Below, in pieces: positions 7,628 to 16,395 of a stretch of 32,758 nucleotides of DNA (its first letter is position 1; each line of letters begins with the position of its first letter). Both the position numbers and the translations under genes were made by a program. The notes beneath the pieces were generated by a model, which ran no database searches, was not told the origin of the DNA, and worked only from the letters and a program-made list of their open reading frames with translations. Source of the stretch: Streptomyces neyagawaensis (GTDB lineage: Bacteria; Actinomycetota; Actinomycetes; Streptomycetales; Streptomycetaceae). The stretch covers positions 1 through 32,758 of the forward strand of contig NZ_JAMGBG010000132.1 of the NCBI RefSeq assembly GCF_023516595.1, given 5' to 3'.

Positions 7628-9547
7628 ATGGGTGTGGACGGGCGGGACGAGTCGCCGGGTGCGGGCGGGGGATCTCCGGAGGCGCGGGCGGATCGGCGGG
7701 AGGCGTCTCAGGGGCCCGGCCAGGGCGGGCGTGGTGAGGTTCCGGCCCAGTGGGACCGGTCCGACTCGGGGGTGCTGCCGCCGCCCCGGGAAGGGGACGC
7801 CGTCCGGGCGCGGTCCGACGCCGACCTCATCGAGCGGATGCGGGCGGGCCGGGACTCGGCGTACGAGGAGCTGTACCGGCGCCATGCCGAAGCCGTGCGC
7901 CGCTACGCGCGCACCTGCTGCCGGGACGCCCACACCGCCGACGACCTGACCGCCGAGGTCTTCGCCCGCATGCTCCAGGCGGTACGCGGCGGTTCCGGGC
8001 CGGAGCACGCCGTACGGGCGTATCTGCTCACCTCGGTGCGGCGGGTCGCCGCGAGCTGGACGACCTCCGCACGGCGCGAGCATCTGGTCGACGACTTCGC
8101 GGTGTTCGCGGCGCAGGCGGCGCGCGGCGCGAAGGCGTCGGACAGCGACACGCTCGACCTCGGCGCGGACGTCCGGGCGATGCACGAGGCCGAGCAGTCG
8201 ATGGCGATGCGGGCGTTCCGGTCGCTGCCGGAGCGCTGGCAGGCCGTGCTGTGGCACACCGAGGTCGAGGACGAGTCGCCGAGCGAGGTGGCGGTGCTCT
8301 TCGGGCTGGACGCCAACGGGACCCGGGTGCTGGCCAGCCGGGCCCGGGAAGGGCTCAAGCAGGCGTACCTCCAGGCCCATGTGAGCGCCTCCCTGGCCGG
8401 CAACTCCGCGGAGTGCGGGCGCTATGCGGACCGGCTCGGCGCGTACGCCCGCGGCACCCTGCGGACCCGCGCCGAGCGGGGTCTGCGCAAGCACCTGGAG
8501 GAGTGCGCCGCGTGCCAGGTGGCCGCCGGGCAGATCAAGGAAGTCGCCGGCGGGATCCCCGCGGTCGTACCGGTCGCGGTCGTCGGGTGGTTCGGTGCCG
8601 CCGGGTACGCCAAGGCCGCCGCGATCGTCGCCGGGGGCGCGGGCGCCGGTGCGACCGGAGTCGCGGGCGCGGCATCGGCGTCGGGCGGGGGCTCCGGCGG
8701 AGCGGGGGCCGGCGGTGGGGCCGCGGTGGAAGGGTTCGGCGCGCCCGCGAAGGCCGGTATCGCGGTGAGCGTCGCCGGGATGGTCGCCGCGGCGGTGGCG
8801 ATCGCCCTGGCGGGCCACGAGGCCAAGGACAAGGAGCCGCTCGCCGAACCGCCCCCCACCCAGGCCGCCGAGTCCTCGCCCGAGCCGCCGCGCTCGAAGC
8901 CGCCGGCGGAGCAGCCCGCGCCCGGAGCGCCCCCGGCCATGGCACCCCTGGCCAAGGCGTCCCCGGCACCCACGCCGACCCCGAGGCCGTCCGGGGCGCC
9001 CGCGCCGCCCGCGAAGGCGTCGCCCACCCCGGCTCCCACCCCCACGCCGACCCCGACCCCGTCGAAGCCGTCGGCCACGCCGCCTCCCCCGCCCACTCCC
9101 GCGCCCGCTCCCCCGGCCGTCTACCCGTGGAACGAACTGCGGTACGGGCTCACCGGCGACGGCACCGAGCCCGAGATGCGGCTCGGCGAGAGCAGCTGGG
9201 TCTGGCAGCGCTACGGGATCTCGGTCGCGCAGAAGCGGTACGCGCACGGGGTGACCGTCCACGGCCGCTCCTCCGTCACCGTCGACCTCAACCGCCGGTG
9301 CGCCTCGTACGACGCGCTCGTCGGCATCGACGACATGACGCTCGGCCACGGCAAGGTGTACTTCTCCGTCTACGGCGACGGGGTGCGGCTGTGGAAGTCG
9401 GGGCTGGTCGAGGGCGGGGACGCGGCGGTTCCGGTCCGGGTGGACATCGCCGGACGCCGGACGGTCCGGCTGGTCGTCGAACCGCACAGCCACTTCGACG
9501 GGACGACCATGGCGGACTGGGCGGAGTCGCGGTTCAGCTGCGAGTAG
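7628..9547 (+). CDS. ECF sigma factor fused to zinc-finger anti-sigma-like, membrane and NPCBM domains
   Basis: A 639-residue fusion. Sigma region 2 is at about residues 66-135 (DSAYEELYRRHAEAVRRYAR, then TADDLTAEVFARML). Region 4 is at about 195-255 (RAFRSLPERWQAVLWHTEVE through the ANGTRVLASRAREGLK helix). Next comes a zinc-finger segment with the HxxxCxxC pattern of ZAS anti-sigma factors (HLEECAAC, His289/Cys293/Cys296, with a candidate fourth ligand Cys263), glycine/alanine-rich hydrophobic stretches, and a likely membrane helix at about 376-396. A proline/threonine linker (about 400-490) leads to a C-terminal NPCBM carbohydrate-binding domain (about 500-639). The layout implies a tethered cytoplasmic sigma factor with an outside sugar sensor. 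ATG 7628 follows a GGGGG stretch; GTG 7580, six bases after CAATAT, could be a leaderless alternative. Confidence 0.88.
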   Translation: MGVDGRDESPGAGGGSPEARADRREASQGPGQGGRGEVPAQWDRSDSGVLPPPREGDAVRARSDADLIERMRAGRDSAYEELYRRHAEAVRRYARTCCRDAHTADDLTAEVFARMLQAVRGGSGPEHAVRAYLLTSVRRVAASWTTSARREHLVDDFAVFAAQAARGAKASDSDTLDLGADVRAMHEAEQSMAMRAFRSLPERWQAVLWHTEVEDESPSEVAVLFGLDANGTRVLASRAREGLKQAYLQAHVSASLAGNSAECGRYADRLGAYARGTLRTRAERGLRKHLEECAACQVAAGQIKEVAGGIPAVVPVAVVGWFGAAGYAKAAAIVAGGAGAGATGVAGAASASGGGSGGAGAGGGAAVEGFGAPAKAGIAVSVAGMVAAAVAIALAGHEAKDKEPLAEPPPTQAAESSPEPPRSKPPAEQPAPGAPPAMAPLAKASPAPTPTPRPSGAPAPPAKASPTPAPTPTPTPTPSKPSATPPPPPTPAPAPPAVYPWNELRYGLTGDGTEPEMRLGESSWVWQRYGISVAQKRYAHGVTVHGRSSVTVDLNRRCASYDALVGIDDMTLGHGKVYFSVYGDGVRLWKSGLVEGGDAAVPVRVDIAGRRTVRLVVEPHSHFDGTTMADWAESRFSCE

Positions 9548-9563
9548 GAGCGGAAAGCGCAAG

Positions 9564-9623
9564 GCTCAGAACGCGGGAGCTCAGAACGTAGGGGCTCAGA
9601 ACGCGGGAGCTCAGAGCGCTTCG
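9564..9623. repeat. Four 15-bp tandem repeats across the AfsR-like gene's stop codon
   Basis: Units begin at 9564, 9579, 9594 and 9609. The first and third are identical (GCTCAGAACGCGGGA), the second differs at three positions, and the fourth contains the real stop (TCA on plus, 9611-9613). Because 15 is a multiple of three, each unit repeats an in-frame TGA for the minus-strand gene. Confidence 0.85.
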
Positions 9624-12600
9624 AGGGACTCGCTCAGGTCGGCGAGCGCCATGAGCGGGGTGTAGGTCCGGCCCCGGTCGGCCTCGGCGTCGTGGCGGGG
9701 GCCGCCGAGGGCGGTGAGCGCGGCGGTCCGGGTCCGTTCGTGCTCGTCGTGGTCCGGGAGGGCGCAGGGGTGGTCGCCGCGCCAGCGGTTCGCGGCGGCG
9801 AGGAGGCGTACGGCGCGGGCGTGGTCGCCCAGGCGGGACAGTACGGTCGCCGCGCTGTCGGCCAGGGCCGCGATCACCGTCTCCGCGCAGCGGTTGTCCA
9901 CCGCGGTGCGCAGGGCCCCGGTCAGCCTGCGCAGTCCGGCCGCCGGACCCGACTCGGCGGTCGTCACCAGCCCGTCGATCAGGTCGAGGAACGCCTTGAA
10001 CTGCGGCGGAGGCGTGCCACGACGGGTCTCCTCGTGGGCCGACCGCCACAGCGCGCGGGCCTGGACGTGATCGCCGTCGTCCAGTGCCATATGGGCGCGC
10101 AGGAGACTGACGAACGCGCGGGAGTCCGGGACGCCGAAGCGGTCGGCGGCCGCCGTGGCCTCGTCCAGTGCGGCCAGGGCCGCCTCGCGGTCACCGGAGC
10201 GGTAGGCGATCTCGCCCAGGCGGGCGATCAGGAACGGTGACTCGGCGTTCGCGCCGACCTCGTACGCGAGGTGCAGCGCCTCCTCGTACGCGCCCTTCGC
10301 CTCGCTGAAGCGACCGCGGGCCATCGCGGCCTCGCCCGCCGCGCTGCGCACCTGGGCGCGCATCCAGCGGTCGCCCACGCGGTCGGCCAGGGCGCGGAGT
10401 TCGGTGAGGTCGTCCTCGACGCCGAGCATGTTGCCGGAGGAGTCGACGAGCATGTGGGTGCGGAGCATGAGCGTGAAGCCGAGTTCCCAGTCGCCGCCGT
10501 GCTCGCGGCAGTTGGCGACCGCCTCGTCCATCATGGCGCGGATGTCGACCGTGGCGGTGCCGTCCAGCATGTACGCGGTGAGGGGCCAGACCAGGCCGGG
10601 GAAGCGGGCGGCGGCCGGGCCGGTGTGGCCGGACAGCGCCCTGAGGCGGCTGATGTAGGCGCGGGCCTGGGGGTCGTTCGGCACGCCGATGGGGCCGGAT
10701 TCCGCGACCAGGGCGAGGTGGAGGAGCCGGAGGGCCATGCGGGGGTGGTGCCGGGGGTGCCGGGTGGGGGCCGGGTCGGTGAGGAAGGCGGCGACGGGGT
10801 CGACCGCCTCGACTTCGAGAGCTGCGGGGACTTCGGAGGCTGCGGGGGCTGCGGGGACTTCGGAGGCTTCGACAGCATTCGGGGCTTCGACAGCTTCGAG
10901 GGCGGGGGCCCTTTCGTCCAGGGTGGCACCCAGGCGGAGGATGCCGTCCACCCACTGGGCGCCCTCCTGGCGGAAGTTGCGGAGCCACCAGAACCAGCCC
11001 ATGGAGAGGGCGATGTGGGTGGCGGTGGGTTCGTCGGCGGTGGTGAGGGCGCGGTGGAGGGCGGCCCGGATGTTGTCCAGGTCGGTCTCCAGGCGGTGGA
11101 TCCAGGGGAGTTGCTCGGCCGAGCGCAGCCGGGGCTCGGCCTCGGCCAGGAGGCCGCGGACCCAGGCGGTGTGGCGGAGTTCGGCGGCGGTCCGGAGCGC
11201 GGGGGTCTCGGCGGCACGTTCCGTGGCGTACTCGTGGATCGTCTCCAGCATGCGGTAGCGCATCACGCGGGGGTCGTGCTCGTACGGCGTGGCGACGACC
11301 AGGGACTTGTCGACCAGCGCGCCGAGGAGGTCGGCCGCCGCGGCGCCGCTCACGCAGACCTCCTCCGCCGCCCCGAGGTCCCAGCCGCCGGCGAACACCG
11401 ACACCTCGCGCAGCATCGTGCGCTCGGCCTCGTCCAGCAGGTCCCAGGACCAGTCGACGACGGCCCGCAGGGTCTGCTGGCGCGGCAGGGCCGTACGGCT
11501 TCCCGAGGTGAGGAGGCGGAAGCGGTCGTCCAGGCGGTCGGCTATCTGACGGGGGGTGAGCAGGCGCAGCCGGGCGGCCGCCAGCTCGATGGCCAGGGGG
11601 AGGCCGTCCAGGCGGTGGCAGATCTCGTCCACGGCCTCCGGGTCGGCCCGCAGCACGGTGTCCGCGTCGGGGCGCGCGGAGGCGGCCCGGTCCGTGAACA
11701 AGTGGTGGGCGGGGGCCGGGAGGAGGGGCTCGACCGGGCGTACGGTCTCGCCCGGTACGCCCAGGGGTTCCCGGCTGGTGGCGAGGATCGTCAGGCCGGG
11801 GCAGTGGGTGAGGAGGGTCTCCGCCAGGTCCGCCGCGGCCTCGATCACGTGCTCGCAGTTGTCGAGGAGCAGGAGCAGGTCGCGCTGGGCGCAGTGCTCC
11901 ACCAGGAGGGCGAGCGGGTCGCCCTGCGCCACCGCCGGCTCATGGGTGATCAAGGCCGTCTCACGCAGCCCGAGGGCGCTGACCACCGCGCCCGGCACCG
12001 CCTCCGGCCGGTCGAGCGGGGCGAGTTCCGCCAGCCAGGCCCGGGGGTGGCCGGTGGCGGCCTCCTCGGCGAGGCGGGTCTTCCCGGAGCCGCCGGGTCC
12101 GGTGAGGGTGACGAGGCGGGTCCCGCGCAGGTCGGAGCGGATGGCGTCCAGTTCACGCTCCCGGCCCACGAAGGAGGTCAGACGGGGGCGGAGATTGCCG
12201 GAGCGGGGGTGTGGGGCCGAGGGGTCCGGGGTCGCGAGGTACGGGGCCGACGAGTCCGGGGGCCCGAGGTACGGGGATGGGGGCGGCGGCGCGAGCTGGG
12301 GAGCCGTGGGCCGCGGAACCGTGGGGTGCCCGGCGCCGGGGTGGCCGCCCGTGGGGCCGGGGCTCGGGGAGGAGCCTGGGCGGGAGCCGTTCGACGAGGG
12401 GCGGCCCGCCTCCGGGGCGAGCAGGAGCGCGTGCAGGGCGCGCAGGTCCCGGCCGGGGTCCGTGCCCAGGGTGTCCCGCAGCGCCCGGCGTACGGCCTCG
12501 TAGGCCGCCAGGGCCTCCGCCGTGCGGCCCGCCTCGTGCAGGGCGCGGATCAACAGAGCGTGCAGGGGCTCGTCGTAGGGATGCGTTCCGGTGAGTTCCC

Positions 12601-13126
12601 GGAGTTCCGGTACCAGGTCGGGGGCGCGGCCGAGGCGGAGGTCCGCCTCGATGCGGGTGCGGGTCGCCTCCGCGCGCAGGGCCTCGGGGCGGGCGGCGGC
12701 GGTGCGGTCGGGGAGGTCCGCCAGGGCCGGGCCGCGCCAGAGGGACAGGGCTTCGCGGAGGGTGGCGGCGGCGGTGGCCGGGTCGTCCTGGGCGAGGGCC
12801 GCCTTGGCATCCGTCAGGAGATGCTCGAAGGCGAAGAGGTCGACGGTGGCGGGTTCGGTGGCCAGGCGGTAGGCGCCCGGTTCCGAGGTGATCGTGTGCC
12901 GGCCGAGGGCTCGGCGCAGGCGGGCGACGAGGGCTTGGAGGGCGGCGGGGGCGTCCTCCGGCGGGCCGGCCGACCAGATGTCGTCGACGAGCGTGGCCAC
13001 GGGGACGGGACGGTCGGCGCGGAGCGCCAGGGCGGTGAGGAGTGCGCGGAGCCGGGGGCCGCCGAGCGGGACGGGGGTGCCCTCGTCGTTCTCGGCACGG
13101 GCCGACCCCAGGATCGCGTAGCGCAC
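9611..13126 (-). CDS. SARP/AfsR-family regulator (wHTH-BTAD-NB-ARC-TPR)
   Basis: A 1171-residue cytoplasmic regulator. An OmpR-like winged helix (about 1-90) is followed by a bacterial transcriptional activation domain (about 95-240), a Pro/Ser/Gly linker (about 242-310), then an AP/NB-ARC ATPase. The ATPase shows a P-loop GPGGSGKT at 343-350, a Walker B LLLLLDNCEH, and the RLDGLPLAIELAAARL motif. A TPR-rich C-terminus completes it. Such large SARPs couple nucleotide-dependent assembly to activation of secondary-metabolite or developmental genes. GTG 13126 (VRYAILGS) matches the family N-terminus. The longer start at GTG 13180 would overlap the dispersed TTTCTCGGCCCCCACC element, so I rejected it. 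A low-complexity Val-Glu-Ala-Pro insertion lies at about 10800-10910. No biosynthetic cluster is adjacent. Confidence 0.9.
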   Translation of the reverse strand: MRYAILGSARAENDEGTPVPLGGPRLRALLTALALRADRPVPVATLVDDIWSAGPPEDAPAALQALVARLRRALGRHTITSEPGAYRLATEPATVDLFAFEHLLTDAKAALAQDDPATAAATLREALSLWRGPALADLPDRTAAARPEALRAEATRTRIEADLRLGRAPDLVPELRELTGTHPYDEPLHALLIRALHEAGRTAEALAAYEAVRRALRDTLGTDPGRDLRALHALLLAPEAGRPSSNGSRPGSSPSPGPTGGHPGAGHPTVPRPTAPQLAPPPPSPYLGPPDSSAPYLATPDPSAPHPRSGNLRPRLTSFVGRERELDAIRSDLRGTRLVTLTGPGGSGKTRLAEEAATGHPRAWLAELAPLDRPEAVPGAVVSALGLRETALITHEPAVAQGDPLALLVEHCAQRDLLLLLDNCEHVIEAAADLAETLLTHCPGLTILATSREPLGVPGETVRPVEPLLPAPAHHLFTDRAASARPDADTVLRADPEAVDEICHRLDGLPLAIELAAARLRLLTPRQIADRLDDRFRLLTSGSRTALPRQQTLRAVVDWSWDLLDEAERTMLREVSVFAGGWDLGAAEEVCVSGAAAADLLGALVDKSLVVATPYEHDPRVMRYRMLETIHEYATERAAETPALRTAAELRHTAWVRGLLAEAEPRLRSAEQLPWIHRLETDLDNIRAALHRALTTADEPTATHIALSMGWFWWLRNFRQEGAQWVDGILRLGATLDERAPALEAVEAPNAVEASEVPAAPAASEVPAALEVEAVDPVAAFLTDPAPTRHPRHHPRMALRLLHLALVAESGPIGVPNDPQARAYISRLRALSGHTGPAAARFPGLVWPLTAYMLDGTATVDIRAMMDEAVANCREHGGDWELGFTLMLRTHMLVDSSGNMLGVEDDLTELRALADRVGDRWMRAQVRSAAGEAAMARGRFSEAKGAYEEALHLAYEVGANAESPFLIARLGEIAYRSGDREAALAALDEATAAADRFGVPDSRAFVSLLRAHMALDDGDHVQARALWRSAHEETRRGTPPPQFKAFLDLIDGLVTTAESGPAAGLRRLTGALRTAVDNRCAETVIAALADSAATVLSRLGDHARAVRLLAAANRWRGDHPCALPDHDEHERTRTAALTALGGPRHDAEADRGRTYTPLMALADLSESLEAL

Positions 13127-13193
13127 GGGATCATTGTCGCCGGGGCGAGCGAGGGCGGGGGAGAGTTTCTCGGCCCCCACCGCCCCTCACCCG

Positions 13194-13253
13194 CCTTCAC
13201 CGTCACCGACCGAGTCAGCGCACCCTCACCGACCGCGTCAGCGCACCGTCACC
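13194..13253. repeat. 23-bp tandem repeat across the stop codon of the secreted-protein gene
   Basis: The 23-bp unit at 13231-13253 contains the minus-strand stop (TCA 13238-13240). It is repeated at 13208-13230 with two differences, then partly at 13194-13207. The duplication therefore copies the last codons and stop of the gene into its 3' flank. Confidence 0.8.
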
Positions 13254-14008
13254 GTGTCGCCGTACGCCGTCGCCCCGCTCGTCGTGGACGTCGAGGTGGA
13301 CTTCCAGCGCCAGGTGCCGGACGCGGAGGCGGTGACCGTGGCGCGGAGCTTGCCGCCGGCGTCGGAGGTGACCGTCTTGACCGTGGTGTACGTGGCGGTG
13401 CCGGACCTCTTGAACTGGAGGGCCACGGACCGGCCGGCGTGGGCGGCGTAGGCGTTGGTGTTCCAGTCGGCCCGGGTCAGCGCGCCGGTGACGGTGAGCT
13501 TGGCGCCCTTGGCCACGGGCTCGGGGCCCGCCTGGGTGGTGGCGAGCCTGGCGAGGCGCTTCACCTGGATCTTGGCGCTGGTCTCCAGGTCGTAGAAGTC
13601 GCTGTCCTTGGCGACGGCCTCGGCGGTGAAGCGCCAGGTGCCGGCCGAGCTGTTCTTGAGGTCGTAGTAGTCGCTGCGGTCGGGGTCGAGGGTGAACCGG
13701 AACACGCACTTCATGGTGGTGGAGGTCGGGCGTGTGCAGTCGGCGGCGTAGGCGTGGATGATCCGGTCGTCGGAGCTGATCAACTTGGCGCCGAGGATGC
13801 CCTGCATGCCCGACCCGTCCTTGGCGGTGGCCGCGACGTTGACCGTCTGGGCCGTACCGACGCCCACGTTGAAGGTCTTCTTGTTGAAGGCCACCGAGGT
13901 GAAGACCGTGTCGCCCTTCGCGGTGTCCGCGTGGGCGGCGGCGGGGACGAGCAGCGAGAGCAGCACCGAGGTGCCAAGGGTGGCGGCCGCGGCCGTACGT
14001 GTACGCAT
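13238..14008 (-). CDS. Secreted protein of unknown function
   Basis: A 256-residue protein. It has a clear Sec signal peptide: MRTRTAAAA, a hydrophobic core (LGTSVLLSLLVPAA) and AHA-DT cleavage near residue 27. The mature part is rich in Thr, Ala, Lys and Asp, with two beta-rich segments resembling immunoglobulin-like repeats (about 30-140 and 140-256). Both end in a 'TWRF/TWRWKS' type strand. It has two cysteines (near 90 and 100) in the first segment that may form a disulfide. Related Streptomyces proteins are, as I recall, labelled calcium-binding on weak evidence; I see no EF-hand. ATG 14008 is preceded by GGAG at four bases. About 200 bp upstream are free of genes and probably hold its promoter. 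Expected location is extracellular or wall-associated. Confidence 0.75.
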   Translation of the reverse strand: MRTRTAAAATLGTSVLLSLLVPAAAHADTAKGDTVFTSVAFNKKTFNVGVGTAQTVNVAATAKDGSGMQGILGAKLISSDDRIIHAYAADCTRPTSTTMKCVFRFTLDPDRSDYYDLKNSSAGTWRFTAEAVAKDSDFYDLETSAKIQVKRLARLATTQAGPEPVAKGAKLTVTGALTRADWNTNAYAAHAGRSVALQFKRSGTATYTTVKTVTSDAGGKLRATVTASASGTWRWKSTSTSTTSGATAYGDTVTVR

Positions 14009-14208
14009 GGTTCTCCAGGCACAAGAGCTACGGGCACCTCGTGCGTGCCCTGCGTCGGGGGGCGCGTACGTGCACGTGAGGGGCCAGGGAGCCGGACGTC
14101 TGTCCGATCGCGAGGGGAGACCGTCGACGGGCCCCGTTGGTTGTACCCGCCCGGACTCCGAGATTCCGCTACGCCGCCCCTGCCGTTCCCCTCCGGGCAC
14201 GCACTCAC

Positions 14209-16323
14209 CTACACCTGCCGGACCGCCGTTACGCCTGCCGGGCCGTCGCCCCCCGCGCCCAGGGCGCCCCGTTGGGGGGTGATCCCGGCGGGCACGGCGC
14301 GCTGTCTGGCCGGGGTGCCCGTCCAGCAGGTGCCCCGGCGGGAGAGGAGGCGGCGCAGCCAGAGTTCCAGTGAGACGAGGTCGGCGAGGCCGTCCAGGGG
14401 CAGGGGCTCGCCGGCGGCGGCCGCGCGGAGCGCCTTGCGGACGACGCGCGCCTCCACCAGGCCGGCCTGCGCGAGGAGGGGGGTGTCGAAGAGGCCGATC
14501 AGTGTGTCGGCGGCGACGCGCAGGCCGGTGCGGGCCGCGGCAGCGGACGTGGCGTGGGAGGGGGCGCCCCAGCCGGGCGGGAGGTCGGTGACCCCGGCGC
14601 CCTCCAGGACCGTACGGAGGATGGCGGCGCGGGCGCCGGGCTGGACGCGCAGGGCCTCGGGGAGGGCCCGGCAGGCGCGGACGACCTGGTTGTCGAGGAA
14701 CGGGGTGTGCAGGCGCTGGGAGCGGATCTCGGCGGCCTGTTCGAGGACGCGCAGGTCGGCGGCGTGGCGGGCCAGGGCGGCGCGGGCCCGGAAGTCACCG
14801 GGGCGCTGGCCCGGACCGACGCTGGGGCGGCCCGACACGACGCCCAGGCGAATCGATACTTCTGCCAGGGCCTCGCCCGTCAGCCAACGGGCGGCGGGCC
14901 CGGGTCTCGCCCAGGTCAGCGCGGCGAGCGAGGCTCCGACGGCACCACCGGGCTCCTCGAAGCGGCGCCGCATCAGACGGTCGGCCAGGACCTCGACACC
15001 CGCGCGGTACGGGGTTCGGGCCAGTTTCCGCGCGGCACCGTACACGCGTGCGGGGACCATCACCGAGCCGTCCGCCTTGGCGAGGGCGGCGACCGGCCGG
15101 ACGAGGTGGCGGCGCTTGCGGTCCATCAGCAGGTCGGCCAGGCGGGCGGGGTGGGCGTCCAGGACCTGGCGGGCGCCGTAGCCGGTGAAGTGGTCGGCGC
15201 TGCCGGCGGCGAGCCGGGCGCGGTGGCGGGCCGCCAAGACGAGGGAGGGGCCCGGTTCGTCGGTCAGCGGGACGTCGAGGTCCGCGTACGGGAGGACGTC
15301 CTCGCCGCCGGTCACGACGACGTGGTGGAGGCGGGGGTTGGCGGCCAGGGTGCCCGCGCGTTCCAGTTCGGCCTCGCGGCCCGAGGTCGCCAGGTCGTTG
15401 AAGGTGACGGCGAGGAGGCGTTCGCCGGCGCCCGTGCCATGGCCGAGGACCGTGCCGGGGGCGCCCGGCAGGCCGGCGGCGAGGAGGGCCAGCGTGCCCG
15501 AGGCGGGGCCGCCGGAGAGGTCGGCGCCGATGCCGGGGACCGGCATCCCGCGGGCGGCGCGGCGCTCCGCGGGGCCCATTCCGGGCACGGGACCCGGATC
15601 GACGTCGGGCACGTGGCGCGGAGCAGACAGCCGGGTGCGTACTGCTTCTACGAGAGCGTCCCTCACCGCGTCCACCGCGCTGTCCGGGTCGGCGGTGGGT
15701 GCGGCGACGGCCAGCGACGCGACGGGCTCGTAGCCGGCGATCTCGCGCGCCCCGGCGCGCAGGATAAGCGCATGCCCCGGGGGAATGCGGCGCACGCCGT
15801 CGTACGGGGTGGAGTCATGGAGGGCGTCCGGTACGTCGGGGGCGGCGAGCAGGGCCGCGAGGTGCCCGAAGTCCAGGTCGGCCTCGACGAGATCGGCCAG
15901 CGGCAGGGCGGCCGTCGCGTACGCGGTGCCGCCGGCCCAGGGCGTGTAGAAGACGGGGCGCGCGCCGGCGAGGTCACCGCAGACGGTGACCCGGCGGCCG
16001 ACCTGGACGACGGCCGTGTAACTGCCGGGCCAGGCGGTGAGATGGCGCAGGGCACCGCCGCGGGCGGCGAACAGGCCCACACGCAGCTGCTCGTCGGTGG
16101 CCCCGCAGATACCGAGGATCGCGATCCTGGTCTGGGCGTCGGCCTGCACGACACGCACCTCGTCGGGGCGCCAGTCGCCGACGGCCCACAGCGGATCGGG
16201 GTCGCCCCACAGCGGGTGGGAGCCGACCGGGTGCACCGCCTCGCCGTCCGGGCCGGTGGCCCCGGCGGAGCCGAGGGCGTGCGAGCCAGCGGCGGTACTG
16301 CTCCATCCCACCAACCACCGCAT
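14209..16323 (-). CDS. Asparagine-synthetase-like protein (lasso-cyclase-type), non-canonical
   Basis: A 704-residue protein with the asparagine synthetase B fold. The N-terminal half resembles a glutaminase-like domain but starts MRWLVGWSS, so it lacks the Cys2 nucleophile; the ADLDFGHLAALLAAPDVPDA region and RRIPPGHALIL match class B synthetases and lasso-peptide cyclases. The ATP-pyrophosphatase loop reads LSGGPASG, so the Asp of the usual SGGxDS is Ala. The later PFLDNQVV motif is intact. A proline-rich insert (about residues 235-265) precedes the P-loop. It may make an amide by adenylation of a carboxylate, or may have lost that activity; substrate is unknown and no lasso precursor, protease or ABC gene is beside it. 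ATG 16323 follows GGAGG by five bases. Confidence 0.82.
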   Translation of the reverse strand: MRWLVGWSSTAAGSHALGSAGATGPDGEAVHPVGSHPLWGDPDPLWAVGDWRPDEVRVVQADAQTRIAILGICGATDEQLRVGLFAARGGALRHLTAWPGSYTAVVQVGRRVTVCGDLAGARPVFYTPWAGGTAYATAALPLADLVEADLDFGHLAALLAAPDVPDALHDSTPYDGVRRIPPGHALILRAGAREIAGYEPVASLAVAAPTADPDSAVDAVRDALVEAVRTRLSAPRHVPDVDPGPVPGMGPAERRAARGMPVPGIGADLSGGPASGTLALLAAGLPGAPGTVLGHGTGAGERLLAVTFNDLATSGREAELERAGTLAANPRLHHVVVTGGEDVLPYADLDVPLTDEPGPSLVLAARHRARLAAGSADHFTGYGARQVLDAHPARLADLLMDRKRRHLVRPVAALAKADGSVMVPARVYGAARKLARTPYRAGVEVLADRLMRRRFEEPGGAVGASLAALTWARPGPAARWLTGEALAEVSIRLGVVSGRPSVGPGQRPGDFRARAALARHAADLRVLEQAAEIRSQRLHTPFLDNQVVRACRALPEALRVQPGARAAILRTVLEGAGVTDLPPGWGAPSHATSAAAARTGLRVAADTLIGLFDTPLLAQAGLVEARVVRKALRAAAAGEPLPLDGLADLVSLELWLRRLLSRRGTCWTGTPARQRAVPAGITPQRGALGAGGDGPAGVTAVRQV

Positions 16324-16339
16324 CGACGCCTCCACAGGC

Positions 16340-16348
16340 TGTGGACAA
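16340..16348 (-). promoter_or_regulatory. DnaA-box 9-mer TTGTCCACA
   Basis: A perfect match to the Streptomyces DnaA box on the minus strand, with an inverted half (TCCACA, 16331-16336) next to it. It lies 17 bp before the start of the asparagine-synthetase-like gene. A single box like this may be chance or a DnaA-regulated promoter element. Confidence 0.35.
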
Positions 16349-16395
16349 CCAGTGCACCGTACGAACGGCACCCATGCTGCCACGAAGGAGGCTCG

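Noticed and set aside
7466..9562. A 698-codon minus-strand open frame opposite the sigma-factor fusion.
   Set aside because: Composition is Arg/Gly/Pro-rich without domains; the plus strand encodes clear sigma, zinc-finger and NPCBM motifs.
10271..15181. A 1636-codon plus-strand open frame.
   Set aside because: It is antisense to three real genes with recognised domains; long shadow frames are common at this GC content.
6163..16348. A replication origin suggested by two perfect DnaA boxes (6163-6171 and 16340-16348).
   Set aside because: Only two isolated boxes 10 kb apart, without the dense cluster or the dnaA/dnaN genes of a Streptomyces oriC.
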